Source of the DNA: Guillardia theta CCMP2712
Lineage: Eukaryota; Cryptophyceae; Pyrenomonadales; Geminigeraceae
Assembly (NCBI RefSeq): GCF_000315625.1
Contig: NW_005434668.1
Location: 115,184 to 179,183, forward strand
Reading direction: 5' to 3'
DNA: 64,000 nucleotides
Made by a program: the position numbers and the translations under genes
Shown here: one piece after another, positions 1-21,072 of the stretch
How positions within the stretch are numbered: the first letter of the stretch is position 1
Layout of the letters: every line of letters begins with the position of its first letter
Notes under the pieces: generated by a model
The model's database searches: none
What the model saw: only the letters and a program-made list of their open reading frames with translations
Told to the model about the DNA's origin: nothing

Positions 1-1417
1 CTTCGAGAAGTCAAGTAGTTTGAACACGCCGTCACTGCGAGGCGTTGTGTTACAATAAATCAATCCCGTGACCATGCACCGTTGTGACTGAACCACACCA
101 GTGGCTGAGTCGATTCGAGTCAAATAACAGCAACAGAATCTAGAGTCGAGCACTGACTGTCGGATGCAAATACGATCCGATGTGAGGGGAGACCACTTGC
201 ACAGTCTGTGTCGGACCTGCTCTGTGACTCGCCTTGGAGTCCGGGCCGGGCGGCGGCACCGTGTGGCCGGTGTGAGCCTCCGGGGCCCGCCCGGCAAACT
301 TTCAAGTTACTATTTGATCTCAAGGGATCGCAAGCGGACGTTCAAGTGACACGGTGCGGGGGAAGAGGGGGGCATACAGTACTGTAGTAAATGCTCGATC
401 AAGAGCACAAAGGCGACTGAGGTACGAGAGACTGTACCGCTATTACCGATGGTAGAGATCGGATTGTATCGCTCAGACTTTTGGTTTGTACTCGATATGC
501 ACAAACTGGATCTCGTGGTACAAACATGGGAGTTGAATTCTTGTACCTATGCATACAACTCTCCAGTACCTTTCCCTCGTACATAGATTTTAATTTGAAC
601 TTATATTATTGTACATTTTCTTTTCGTACACCTTGATAATTATTTTTATTTAAATTATTTTAGTTGGTAGTATTTTGTCCTACTACGTATCTAACTATCT
701 TTCCATTCAATAAGTATTTTTGCTAGCCCCGCTTTCCCGCCTACAAAGCGGCAATTTTCCCCAAAGGGTGTCTCCAGATATTTATATTCAAATATTCAAT
801 ATTTGACTTCAAATAGGTATTCAAAAGTTCAAAATTTAGAGATAGTTTATTAAATTATGGATATATTTCGATTGACCTCAAAATTCTCCACCCACCGCCG
901 ACAAGAAAGGCAAACTTCGGAAAGGTTTCGCGCGCTCTTAACCTTCCCGCCCCCTTGCCCCTCCCATTCTGCTCCTCCCCCCTCCTGCTGTCCACGCACC
1001 ATCCTCTTTCCTCCTTCCCTCTGGTCCTTCCCTCTCCTCCTCCTCCTCCCTCATCCCTGCTCTTGCTCTTCTGCTGCTTTCCTGATCTCCCTCTCTCTCG
1101 CTTGCAAGCATTGCTTGCACTTTCCCATTTCCTTGCAGTCTTGGCTTCTTCCGAATCCAGATGCCATCGTATTGCTTCTCCCCGAACCTTGATTCACAGT
1201 CCTTTCTTTGCACCTTGCTGTCGCATCTGTTCTCACCCTTCGATCGCATAATTGTTATGTTGCTGTGTTGCATATGCATCTTCATCAAAAAGTTGTTCAC
1301 ACGCCTCGTACACATTTCTCTCCTTCAAGATCTCTGCGCTTTCCAATCCTATGGCAGTTCTGTGCTTGAATTGCTCTCTGACACTCTTCCTTCAGGTTCT
1401 CCACAGCCGTATCAAAC
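1..1417. other. Gene-free left flank
   Basis: I see no coding exon here. Roughly 61-360 is a GC-rich island of the repeated-word type (runs such as CCGGGCCGGGCGG). About 560-860 is AT-rich and 950-1100 is a pyrimidine tract, which probably forms the 5' flank or leader of the ribonucleotide reductase gene that starts at 1418. Confidence 0.5.
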
Positions 1418-4027
1418 ATGTATGTCGTCAAGCGCAATGGCAAGATGGAGCGAGTTCAGTTCGACAAGATCACCTCAAGAATCTCGAAGCTCTCCTACGG
1501 CCTCAATCTCAACTTCGTAGAGCCCCTTGTAATAGCACAGAAATGCGTCAATGGTCTCTACTCTGGTGTCAAGACTTCCCAGCTGGATACCTTGGCTGCT
1601 GAAACTGCGGTATGTTGTTGTTGCGCGCACTCTCGATCTCATTTGGTTGGGACAGGCCTATCTCACGACAGAACATCCTGATTACTCCATTCTTGCTGCA
1701 CGTATTGCGGTCTCGAATCTCCACAAGCAGACCAAGAAGGTAAATGTCGTCGCTTGTCGATGCTCTCCTGACACATTGCTCAAGGTTTTCTCGGAAGTCA
1801 TGACCGACTGCTACACTTACGTCGACCCCTCCTCGGGAAGGAAGTCACAGTTGATTGCTGATGACGTGTACGAGATCATCATGGCAAACAAGGATCAACT
1901 TGACTCTGCTATCATCTACGACCGTGACTATAACTATGACTACTTTGGATTCAAGGTGCTTTCATCACTTTTCATCTATTTCATTTTCGTTGATCCTGCC
2001 TATGCAGACTCTTGAACGATCATACTTGCTCAAACTCAACGGCCAAGTTGCTGAACGTCCACAGCACATGCTCATGAGGGTTGCGATTGGAATCCACAAG
2101 CAAGACATTGCTGGCGCAATCGAGACCTACGAGTACATGTCACAGAAGTATTTCACACATGCTAGGTAGACGTGATGGTGCTGTGATGTGGGTATTCTAA
2201 CGTTCCTGCAGCCCGACTCTCTTCAACAGTGGAACCCCGCATCCTCAGATGTCTTCGTGCTTCCTGCTTCACATGAAGGATGACTCGATCGAAGGCATCT
2301 ACGACACCCTTAAGGTCTGTGCCCAGATCTCCAAGTCGGCCGGAGGGATTGGTCTTAGCGTGCACAACATCCGATCGCGAAACAGCTACATTCGAGGAAC
2401 CAACGGAACGTCAAACGGCCTTGTCCCCATGTTGCGAGTCTTCAACTCCACTGCTAGGTATGTCGACCAAGGCGGAGGGAAGCGCCCTGGGGCCTTTGCG
2501 ATCTACCTCGAGCCATGGCACCCCGATGTGTTCGAGTTCTTGGACCTGCGCAAGAACACTGGAACGGAGGAGAATCGCTGCCGCGACCTCTTCCTCGCCC
2601 TCTGGATCCCCGACCTCTTCATGGAGCGTGTGGAGAAGAACGAGGACTGGTGCCTCTTCTGCCCTTGCGAGTGCCCGGGGCTGAGCGACACTTGGGGCGA
2701 GGAGTTTGAGTCCCTCTATTTGAAGTACGAGAAGGAGAACAAGGCCCGCAAGACCGTTAGGGCTCAGGAGCTCTGGTTTGCCATCCTGGAGGCTCAGACT
2801 GAGACCGGAACCCCTTACATCCTCTTCAAGGACCACTGCAACCGCAAGAGCAACCAGCAGAACCTTGGCACGATCAAGTGCTCGAACCTCTGCACTGAGA
2901 TCGTGGAGTACACATCCCCTGACGAGGTGGCCGTCTGCAACCTGGCCTCCATCGGACTGCCGATGTTCATCCAGGACGGTCAGTTCAACCACCAGAAGCT
3001 CATGGAAGTCACCCAGGTGATCACCCGCAACTTGAACAAGATCATAGACGTCAACTACTACCCCGTCGAGGAGGCTCGCCTCAGCAACATGAGGCACCGA
3101 CCCATCGGCATCGGCGTGCAAGGCCTGGCCGACGTCTTCCAGAAGCTCCGCATGCCCTTCGACTCCGAGAGCGCCAAGGCCCTGAACCGCGACATCATGG
3201 AGACGATCTACTACGGTGCCGTGACTGCCTCCATCGAGCTCGCCGAGAAGTTCGGGCCCTACGAGACCTACCAGGGCTCTCCTGCCAGCAAGGGTATTCT
3301 TCAGTACGACATGTGGGGAGTCGAGCCTTCCTCGAGGTGGAACTGGGCTGAGGTGAAGGAGAACCTTGCCAAGCACGGAATGCGCAACTCCCTCCTGCTT
3401 GCTCCCATGCCGACCGCCTCCACCTCTCAGATCCTCGGTAACAACGAGTGCTTCGAGCCCTACACCTCCAACATCTACACCCGCCGCGTCATGTCTGGCG
3501 AGTTTGCCGTCGTCAACCCTCACCTGCTCAAGGAGCTGACCGAGCTCGGCCTGTGGAACAAGGATATGAAGAACCGCATCCTCGCCGCCCAGGGCTCCGT
3601 GCAGGGCATCTCCGAGATCCCCGAGGATGTGCGGGAGATCTACAAGACCGTGTGGGAGCTCAAGATGCGATCGCTCATCGACATGGCGGCTGACCGCGGC
3701 GCCTTCATCGATCAGAGTCAGTCGCTCAACCTCTTCATCGCGGCCCCCAACCCATCCAAGCTTACCTCCATGCACTTTTACTCGTGGAAGAAGGGACTCA
3801 AGACCGGTTGCTACTACCTCCGCACCAGGCCTGCCGCCGACGCCATCCAGTTCACTGTGGACAAGTCAGCCCTGCAGACCTCGAACAAGGAGAACGTGAT
3901 GCCCTCCAACACCATGGGGCAGCTCATGAAGAATGTCGACGACGACATCCGTCAGACTCAGTTGGCCGCCGCCAAGCTCGCCTGCTCCCTCAAGAACAAG
4001 GACGAGTGCCTGATGTGCTCCAGCTAA
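1418..4027 (+). CDS. RNR1: Ribonucleoside-diphosphate reductase, large (alpha) subunit, class I
   Basis: Reduces ribonucleoside diphosphates to deoxy forms for DNA synthesis, in the cytosol, with the small subunit RNR2. Five exons (1418-1609, 1656-1739, 1785-1955, 2008-2165, 2212-4027) join in phase to about 806 residues, normal for the family. The start at [18 protein letters not shown] matches the usual first residues of the ATP-cone (about 1-90). Thiyl-radical residues fall exactly at the class I positions: Cys218 (MSSCFLL), Asn427/Cys429/Glu431 ([10 protein letters not shown]) and Cys444 (VCNLAS). The Tyr pair in GCYYLRTRP (about 737-738) and the C-terminal redox cysteines (CLMCSS) are present, so the enzyme looks active. 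Introns are 45-52 nt. It converges on BTAF1 with 83 bp between the stop codons. Confidence 0.97.
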
Positions 4028-4110
4028 ACCCTCGTGCTGGCTCAGTGAGCTGGTGTTGTAATTTTCTCCCTGATTAAATTTATTAACAACGTGACTAAGT
4101 AGCTCCTCCG

Positions 4111-11793
<7,683 letters not shown>

Positions 11794-12589
11794 TTCCTCT
11801 TTCTTCTTCTGGTTCTCTTGCTTGGACGGCTTGGCTGTGGTTGCTGTCTCCAATGATTTCTTCTGCTGCATTGAGCCTCGCACAGGTTTTGTTCTTTGCT
11901 TCTTTGTTGGACGAATCGCCGCCAAGAAGGTTTCAACATCGGTTTCTTTCCTGAGCATGTCTTAACACAGCTCATTTTGATCTTCATTGAAGCTCACATG
12001 CCCAGCTCTTTGAGATCAGGCGCTGTCAGCGACTCCAGATTTCGAGGCTTTATCCCCTCCTTTTCCTTCAAGGAGGGAAACATTACAAAACATCGCAATA
12101 ATAGCAAGCGATACTTACGAAAACTTCAACGTATCTTTCCAAACCGATGGAACTGCAAATCGTGATTCAGAAACAGGGCTCGAGATTTACAGAGCAGGCA
12201 TGATAGCGATGCGTTGCGTTACCTCAGCGCTGATGCAAGGGAGGCACTTTGTTGACCTCCTCGTAGCCTCACAATGTTTCTGTGATTTTGCTGAACTAGC
12301 CATTCCCGAATTTTTCTTGGCGATCCCCTTTCTAACAAGACAATCCTGTTGGACGCAGCATCTCCAGCCAGCAGCAGTGGATCCTGTGTCTTTCTTGACA
12401 TCCATACTCTCGACCAAGCTCCTCCTGCTCCTCCTCCACCACTTCCTCCTGCTCCTTCCCATGGCAGCAGCGCCATGACCAGGACTATCAGCAGTCGCAT
12501 CGCCATACTTTTACAAACCCCATCAACCTTTTTTAGCTCTTTTTTTCTTTTACAGATCGGCGAGGCGGGTTGGGATGACCGTTCGGTGA

Positions 12590-12722
12590 ACCGGAAGCAA
12601 CACCCCTACCCCGAATATTCCATCTCAAACTATTTCAAACTACCCGGTCCTGGAAGATCCACTCCCGTACCCACCCCTCCAATTAACCAAGAACCACCCT
12701 ACCCCCAATTGGATCCCCATAG
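12590..12722. promoter_or_regulatory. C-rich island between divergent gene starts
   Basis: C-run words (CCCCTACCCC, ACCCACCCC, CCCTACCCCC) between the minus-strand start at 12506 and the plus-strand ATG at 12728. It is the reverse-orientation counterpart of the G-rich islands found 5' of other genes in this window. Confidence 0.4.
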
Positions 12723-12727
12723 GTGCA

Positions 12728-13234
12728 ATGCTACGAGGATTGGTGATGCTGAACGGCGGCTTCTTGTCGGGCCCGCACGAGTCGATCATGGGAGGAGGAA
12801 CACCGCTCTGCCCCTACGACAGCAATGGCGTCTGCTACTCTGATGGCACGGTAAGGTGCATGCAGCAGTTTCGCAGAGTAGTTTCCTTTCAACACGGCAA
12901 GGGTCGCGATGAGAGCTGTAGTCGTGCTGCTGTGCTCAGCATTGCTTGCATGCCTTTGTGTCTGCTGCGCTCTGCACTGTCGGTGAAGTGATAAAACGCG
13001 CTATCAAGAGCTTTGTAAGACTTTGAACATGATCTTTTGTTGGAAATGCTGTGCTGAATCGAGAACAATTGATGTGCACTCGTCCACTTGTGCGAACAGC
13101 TTTCAACATTTTCCTTGTTTCTGTTGCTGTTTTTGATATTTGGGCAGTTGCCTTACTGTGAATGCAACACTGGAAAGATTCCAGCAACCAGGGACACTGG
13201 CAACGGTCAAGTTTTGTGGGCGATTATCGCCTAG
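12728..13234 (+). CDS. Small Cys-rich protein, hypothetical
   Basis: No family recognised. A first exon from ATG 12728 reads through LNGGFLSGPHES and CPYDSNGVCYSDGT to a consensus donor (ACG|gtaagg, about 12850). In phase 0 it joins an exon after TTTGGGCAG at about 13146, giving LPYCECNTGK and a stop at 13232-13234. The product would have about 67 residues with closely spaced cysteines, EGF-like in look. An alternative uses ATG 12910 inside the same intron. That start opens a strong signal peptide (MRAVVVLLCSALLACLC), splices at about 12987 and enters the same 3' exon in another frame, ending near 13300. Only one is likely to be real, and I slightly prefer the first. Confidence 0.3.
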
Positions 13235-13299
13235 GTCATGTCTTTTATGTATGTTTGCAGAGCTAGAGAAGGTCGAGCCTGAAGATCTTCTGATGGAAT

Positions 13300-14431
13300 A
13301 AAAGGGCGCTGTAAGATGAGCTGTTTAGCATCACGGTGGCTGAATGTTGCAGTGACGATCGAGTCGTTAGTGACAAGGTCTTGCAAACTTGATCTGGGCC
13401 ATAGAGGGAGGAGAATGAGTGCAGCACATAGAAACACTCACAAGGGAAAATGTATGCTGAGCTGAATAGTGGTGTCCATTCTTACAGCCTGTGGTGATGA
13501 CCACAGCAAGAATTTTGATGACGAGGAGGAGATCACGACATCGTTCTTTGAGATCGTGAAAGTGAGGAGAAGGAAGTGAAAGTTTTGCTGCGTTGCGAAC
13601 TGAGGAAATGAGCAAGAGAGGCAAGGCATAAGATACTGTTACTCCTGATATCTATCGGCAGACAAAGATAATTTGATGCCCCTCGTGTTGCCATTGTTTG
13701 AAACATCGAGTTGGGACCAGCGCTCAGTCCGCAGGAGAGAGTAGCCACAGCATGCACCACCGGCGAAGAAACTAACAGACACGGGACAAGAGGTTATGAA
13801 CTTTAGATGTTAGAAGAGTGACAAACAATGTTGTAGCGACGAAAAATACCGGTGAGGTTGGATACGATATCGTAACCTCAGGAAACGAACTGGACATCTT
13901 CAAACGACTTCCTTAGTCCGCGCGTGAAGTTTGAACGATGATATCTCTTGTCGGCATTCATTCATGTGAGATTGAGATGTGATTATTTCAGAAGATTGGT
14001 TGGTACATCTTCACTCAAAATGTCTTTTACCCATCTCGCGAAATGTCTTTTACTACAGTTCAACAACATTCGATCTCCGAGGTTCAAAATCCAATATGCT
14101 CTGACGTCTGACAACATTTGTTCCATCTTCAGGATCTATCCTCGTTCATCATTCATCATTCCTCTCTTCCCCTCCCCTCCTCTCCCCTCCTCTCGTCCCG
14201 CTTCTCATGGGGGGATAGCTTTGACCAGTTTACAAATACAGTTTTAATTTCCATTGTACAATACTTATTCAAAGGCGAAGGCTTAAAGGGAGAGCGAGTG
14301 AGGGAGAGCGAGTGAGGGAGGAAGCAAGTGAGGGAGGATGCAATATGCGTCAGAAGATTGTTCTCAGACTCCTCGCACCCTTCCTGCTCCTGCGGCATGA
14401 TAAAGAGTGATTGAGTATCCCATCTGCCGCC
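13300..14431. other. Intergenic, no supported gene
   Basis: Short open frames lie on the minus strand between 13231 and 13760, but they lack good ATG contexts, splice partners or recognisable motifs. The stretch from about 14270 to 14350 is purine-rich and forms the 5' flank of the HsdR-like gene. Confidence 0.4.
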
Positions 14432-16593
14432 ATGCCCGCAACGAAACTTGCTCGCAAGTCACTCTCGAAAGCATCGAGCTCGTTTGAGAGCGAAGAAGAG
14501 ACAAGCTGCGAGGACGAGGATAGCTCCTGTGACTCTGACTTGCTCCAGTACGAGCAAGACGATAGCAGGCAGGTTGATGACACATCACTAGAAGCTGCTG
14601 AGCAGGACGATCTCTACAATGGCAAGCACGTGTGGGAGGTAGATGTGGGTGAAACTTACAACAAGCTCAAGGAGGAGGTGGAGGACACGTTCGTACGCGG
14701 GAGCTCAGGCAGACTACCTCGTCCTCATCAGGCAGACTGTGTGACGAGGCTGATCATGGAGCTGCGGATTGATCAGAGGAGGAGCAGGGGGCGACCAGTG
14801 AACTATCTCATCCAGCACGCTACAGGAACAGGAAAGAGTCTCACCATCTCCTCCCTCTGCCTCGCGCTGCTGCGGCTCCCTGACCAGGACTCTCCCTCCT
14901 CCTCCATCGTTGGATGGCTGCGAGCTGCGAGCTCCTCCCCCTCCCTCCCCTCCTCCACCTTCCACTATACGTTCGTCATCATCCTTACCGACAGACTTCA
15001 GCTGGACCGTCAGCTCGGGGATACGATCGAGCTCTTCCTCCAGAGCAACGGACATGGGCTGATCCGGTGCCGGACGACGGGAGAGCTGGCAGAAGCGATC
15101 CGGGACCCTTGGCACGGGGGGCCAAGAGCGATTCTGAGCACTATGCAGAAGTTTTCAGGGCTAGCAAAGACGCAGAGCAGGACGGTGGGGGAGGGGGAGG
15201 GGGAGGGAGGAGGGGAGGACATACTGCAGGTGCTGGTGAAACGGCACAGGGTAGCGATCATAGCAGACGAGGCACATCGCTCTCACGGGCAGAGGACGAG
15301 CCTCGCCATGCACGAGATGTTGGGGGGCCGTCGGGCTCAGAGTCCGAGCATCAACTACTTCGGTTTCTCTGCTACCCCCTCGAGGACAGCACTCAAACTG
15401 TTTGGGAGGAGACGAGCTGGAGGAGGAGGAGGAGGTGGTGGTGGTGGTGGTGGTGGTGGTGGAGGAGGAGGAGGTGGTGGTGGAGGAGGAGGTGGAGGAG
15501 GGCTGGAGTACGCACCAGCTCACTGCTACAGCATGCAGGAGGCGATAGCCGATGGGCATGTGATGAACCCGCTTGCAGACTACATGTGCGTGAAAATCAG
15601 CTCAGGGGCTGCGGAGAGGGAGAAGAGGCAGAAGGGCGGGAGAGCGGAGGAGAGGAGAAGTTCCAAGGCGCTAGTCTCCGCAAAGAGCGAGTATATCGTC
15701 AACGATTTCCTGGCACGGAGATCCGAGGTTGTGAGAAAGGAGCGAGCAGAGAGAAAGACAGGTAGAAGTGATGGAAACAAAAAGACAAAGGAGAAGATTG
15801 ATAGCAAGGGGACTGGGGAAGAGGAGGAGGAGGAGGGAGGTGGCGGCGGAGGAGGAGGAGGCGGAGAAGCAGGAGAAAGACCTTTCAAACCTCGAGCTAT
15901 GGTCGTGTGCAAGTCGAGGGCAGATGTGGTTGCCTTCACTCTTTGCATGAGAGAGTTGTGGAAGAAGAAATGCAACCTTGAAGTGACATCGCCGTCAACA
16001 AACTCTTGCGATGAAGAGGTCACGGTGTATGGAGCTTTCAGCGGTGAAGTCACGAGCAAGGTTTGGACGCAGCCTGCTGGGACGAAGAGGAAGAAGGAGG
16101 AGGAAGGGAGAGAGGAGGCTGTGTCAGAAGTTGGGCTGAACAGATGGGAGGCGAGCTTGGAGGACGCTGATATCCTTGTGGTAAGACGAAGAGGAGATGA
16201 TGTTGCTGTTTGTGTTGGAGGGAAGCAGCGGAGAATGAAGAAGTGTAAGGAGATGAGGAGGAAAAGAGGATGCAGAGAAGAAGGGATCAGTAACAGGCAG
16301 AGGAGGAGGAGTAGGATGCAGAGAAGAAGGCAACGGAGGAGGAGGAGGAGGAGGAGGAGGAGGAGGAGGAGGAGTAACGGGTGTTGCAGGTGTGCAACAA
16401 GCTCGAGACGGGGTTCGATGATCCACACCTCTGCTTCATGTATGTCGATCGACTTCTGCATGGCGCCAAGTGCGTTCAGATTCTCTCGCGCATCAACCGA
16501 ATTCACCCGCGGAAGAAAGGCAAACTAGACCTCTCAACTGCTGCAACTGCTCTCCCTTGTTCTTCTTCTCCTCCCCCTTGGCCCCCCCCACTT

Positions 16594-16635
<42 letters not shown>

Positions 16636-17316
16636 TACCTCGTCGTCCTCCATTTCCATCTTCTGCATTCTCTCCCCCTCCTCTACACTTTCTTCGTCTC
16701 CTGCTCTTGGCTGAGCTTGCTATCAGGGACTCGAGTCGTCGACTTTGTCAACTGCTCGGAGGCCATACGAACTTCTTTCGCCGAGTTCTGGGGGGAGAGC
16801 AAGTTAGGAGGAGGAGAGGCAGCTGAGGAGGCGAGAGCCAACACTCTCCTTGACGCAAGCCTCAATCGCTTGTTCTGTCTGCTCTCCTCCTCCTCCTCCT
16901 CCTCCTCCTCCTCCTCCTCCGCCTCCTCCTTCTTGTCATCCATTGGCGATCTAACCCTCTCAGAAGCAACAGCTCGGCTCTCACAGACGTCGGAGGACGC
17001 GGCGCAGGCAGCGAGGGACCTGACTATCTACCTCAACCTCTGTCAGCAGCTGAACTTGAGCAAGTACTGCATGCCGCCAACGTTCGCATCCTCTCTTCTT
17101 CAGAACCTGTCGAAGAAGAGCGCGAAGGGAGAGGAGAAGGGAGGGCAGGGGAGGAGCGTCAAGGGAGGAGGCAAAGAGGACATTCAGTTCAGTCAGACTT
17201 ACGTCGGGTCGATATCAGTCGAAGAGGATGACGCGGTGCGGGCAGATGTGTATCGAGCGCGTTCTCTTGCGAGTGAGAGTGTCGTAGCCATGACGTCCAA
17301 CACAACCTTGAGGTGA
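14432..17316 (+). CDS. Type I restriction enzyme R (HsdR)-like superfamily 2 helicase
   Basis: Nuclear-encoded relative of the bacterial HsdR motor. ATG 14432 (context CCGCCATGC) starts an acidic, Ser-rich leader. The helicase core follows: LPRPHQADCV, Walker A QHATGTGKSLTI (about 128-139), ILTDRLQLDRQL, STMQKFSG, DEAH box IIADEAHRSHG (about 277), GFSATPSR (about 310), then YSMQEAIADGHVMNPLADY, all in the HsdR order. Exon 2 (16390-16519) carries KLETGFDDP, MYVDRLLHG and QILSRINRIHP. Exon 3 (16727-17316) carries VVDFVNCSEAI. Exon 1 ends at 16180. Total is about 822 residues. No PD-(D/E)xK nuclease region precedes the helicase, which bacterial HsdR has. Long Gly, Glu and Ser runs interrupt the core. 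The second intron (16520-16726) has a GC donor. No HsdS or HsdM gene is visible nearby. Its role here is unknown. Confidence 0.85.
15418..15507. repeat. GGA/GGT tract (poly-Gly) in the HsdR-like gene
   Basis: About 90 bp of GGA and GGT triplets, encoding some 27 glycines if translated, between the third helicase motif and the YSMQEAI motif. It keeps frame, so it may be an expanded loop, or part of it may be spliced out. Confidence 0.8.
16181..16389 (+). other. Intron 1 of the HsdR-like gene, with a GGA microsatellite
   Basis: Donor GTG|gtaagacg at 16181 and acceptor gtgttgcag at 16389. Splicing joins ADILV to VCNKLETGFDD, restoring the HsdR motif order. A (GGA)n run sits just upstream of the acceptor, from about 16339. 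Confidence 0.8.
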
Positions 17317-17357
17317 ATCTCCTTGCTTGCTTGCGCTAAACTCTCATCAGTTCTCTG

Positions 17358-17483
<126 letters not shown>

Positions 17484-17491
17484 GATCTGAC

Positions 17492-19676
<2,185 letters not shown>

Positions 19677-19779
19677 CGATCATATTGTAAAAATGTTGAA
19701 ACAAAACCACAAATCTATGAAAGTAACATGTCAATAACTTTCATCTTGTCGTCCTCAGTCACTCAGCGTCAAGTCCTCA

Positions 19780-20190
19780 GTACGACTGTCAAACTTGAAA
19801 CCCGGTTCAGAGAACGAGTCGGTTTCAGTGACAGTGACTCGGTGACTGCCAGGCAGTGGGCCGCCGGGCCGGGTGACCGTTGGCGACTTTGTGAGCCGTG
19901 ACAGGCGGTGAGTTACAACCGTGACTACATTGTCAGATCCTTGGAACTTCGGAAGTTCCGATGGGCTCGGTGCCCGGTCCGGTCCGAGTCGGAACTCATT
20001 TCGGGAGCTGACTCACTCTCACTGACCGTCGTGAGCCAGTGGCCCCTGACCGTCACTCTCAGTCGGAGCCAGTGGCCCCGGCCGCCGGTCGGGCCCGGGC
20101 CGGGCCCGGCGAGCGCCGGTGCCGGGCCCCCGGCACACGCCGCCCGGTCACGGGCAACTCAGTCGGACCTTTGCCGACCACAAAAAAATT
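19780..20190. repeat. GC-rich word island
   Basis: Non-coding. Contains TGACCGT (about 19867 and 20045), CTTCGGAAGTTCCG (about 19947), GGTCCGAGTCGGA and nested GGGCCC palindromes. The same vocabulary recurs at 27.5-28.3, 51.6-52.2, 54.3-55.2 and 57.1-57.4 kb. Confidence 0.55.
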
Positions 20191-21072
20191 TCTAGTTGGC
20201 TGGTGGGGCGGCCGGCGGCAATGACTTCAAAGGCAGAAGGAATGGATGATCATCCCCCTAGCTCAAGGCAGGGATAGAGGCTGTTCCTGATGAACACTTC
20301 TCACCTTCAAGGGTGGTAAAATCATGTAACTTCTGATGAGTCTTCATAGTAAAGGAACTTTTAACTTAGAATGTTGTAGTTGTTTTTAGTCAAATTTTGA
20401 TCACTCTGCAAAAAGAGACGAAATTTAGAACCCCTGTCGATAATTTCAAGGCGATCTGAGTGGGTGCGAGGAGAGGCCTTATGTGTTGGAGTTTATTGGG
20501 GAATGCGGTTGACACTTAATGAAAAACTGTTGATTGACAATAAACACAGACATAAAGCTTAAAACATGATAGGAGAATTTATAGTAAAATGTTTCCACAG
20601 AAGGATTTTTAATGTTTATACACCACCCCACGCAAACCTTGGAGGGACCACCCCCTTGGTTGTGATACGACTGGAGGGGTAGTGAAACGTGGGAATGCGA
20701 CTACCCACCCCGGTCATCAGTCGTCCGTGTCGGCAGACCCTGGCTAAAACCTTTATTTGGAGTCTGGCCTGCTTTAATATACTTATATATAAAACATCAT
20801 ACAAACACTCTAAAGTATGTACTTGCAAAAGAACTATGACTAATTGAATTTTAATAGAAATAACACAGATCAAAATCACAGAGAGCACGATTTTGATATA
20901 AAGTTTAAAAATTGATATAATATCGAGAATTGTGGTACTGAATCAATGCTATAACTATTTTATTTAAAAATGAAGTACTAATCTTTGTACTTTACAGCCA
21001 CTACCGAACATTCCCAGGGGGCCACTTCACTTACGGTGAGGGGGGTGGTAGCACATAAACACCTCAGCCGCC
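20191..21072. promoter_or_regulatory. AT-rich intergenic and presumed LHC-like gene promoter
   Basis: Mostly AT-rich without genes. At 20620-20720 there is a block with CACCACCCC, GAGGGGTAG and GACTACCC (20699-20706, the complement of GGGTAGTC). It lies 370 bp upstream of the plastid LHC-like ATG at 21073. Confidence 0.35.

Noticed and set aside
2411-3775. 454-codon open frame antisense to the ribonucleotide reductase gene
   Set aside because: It mirrors the GC-rich third positions of a highly conserved coding exon and has no recognisable protein character.
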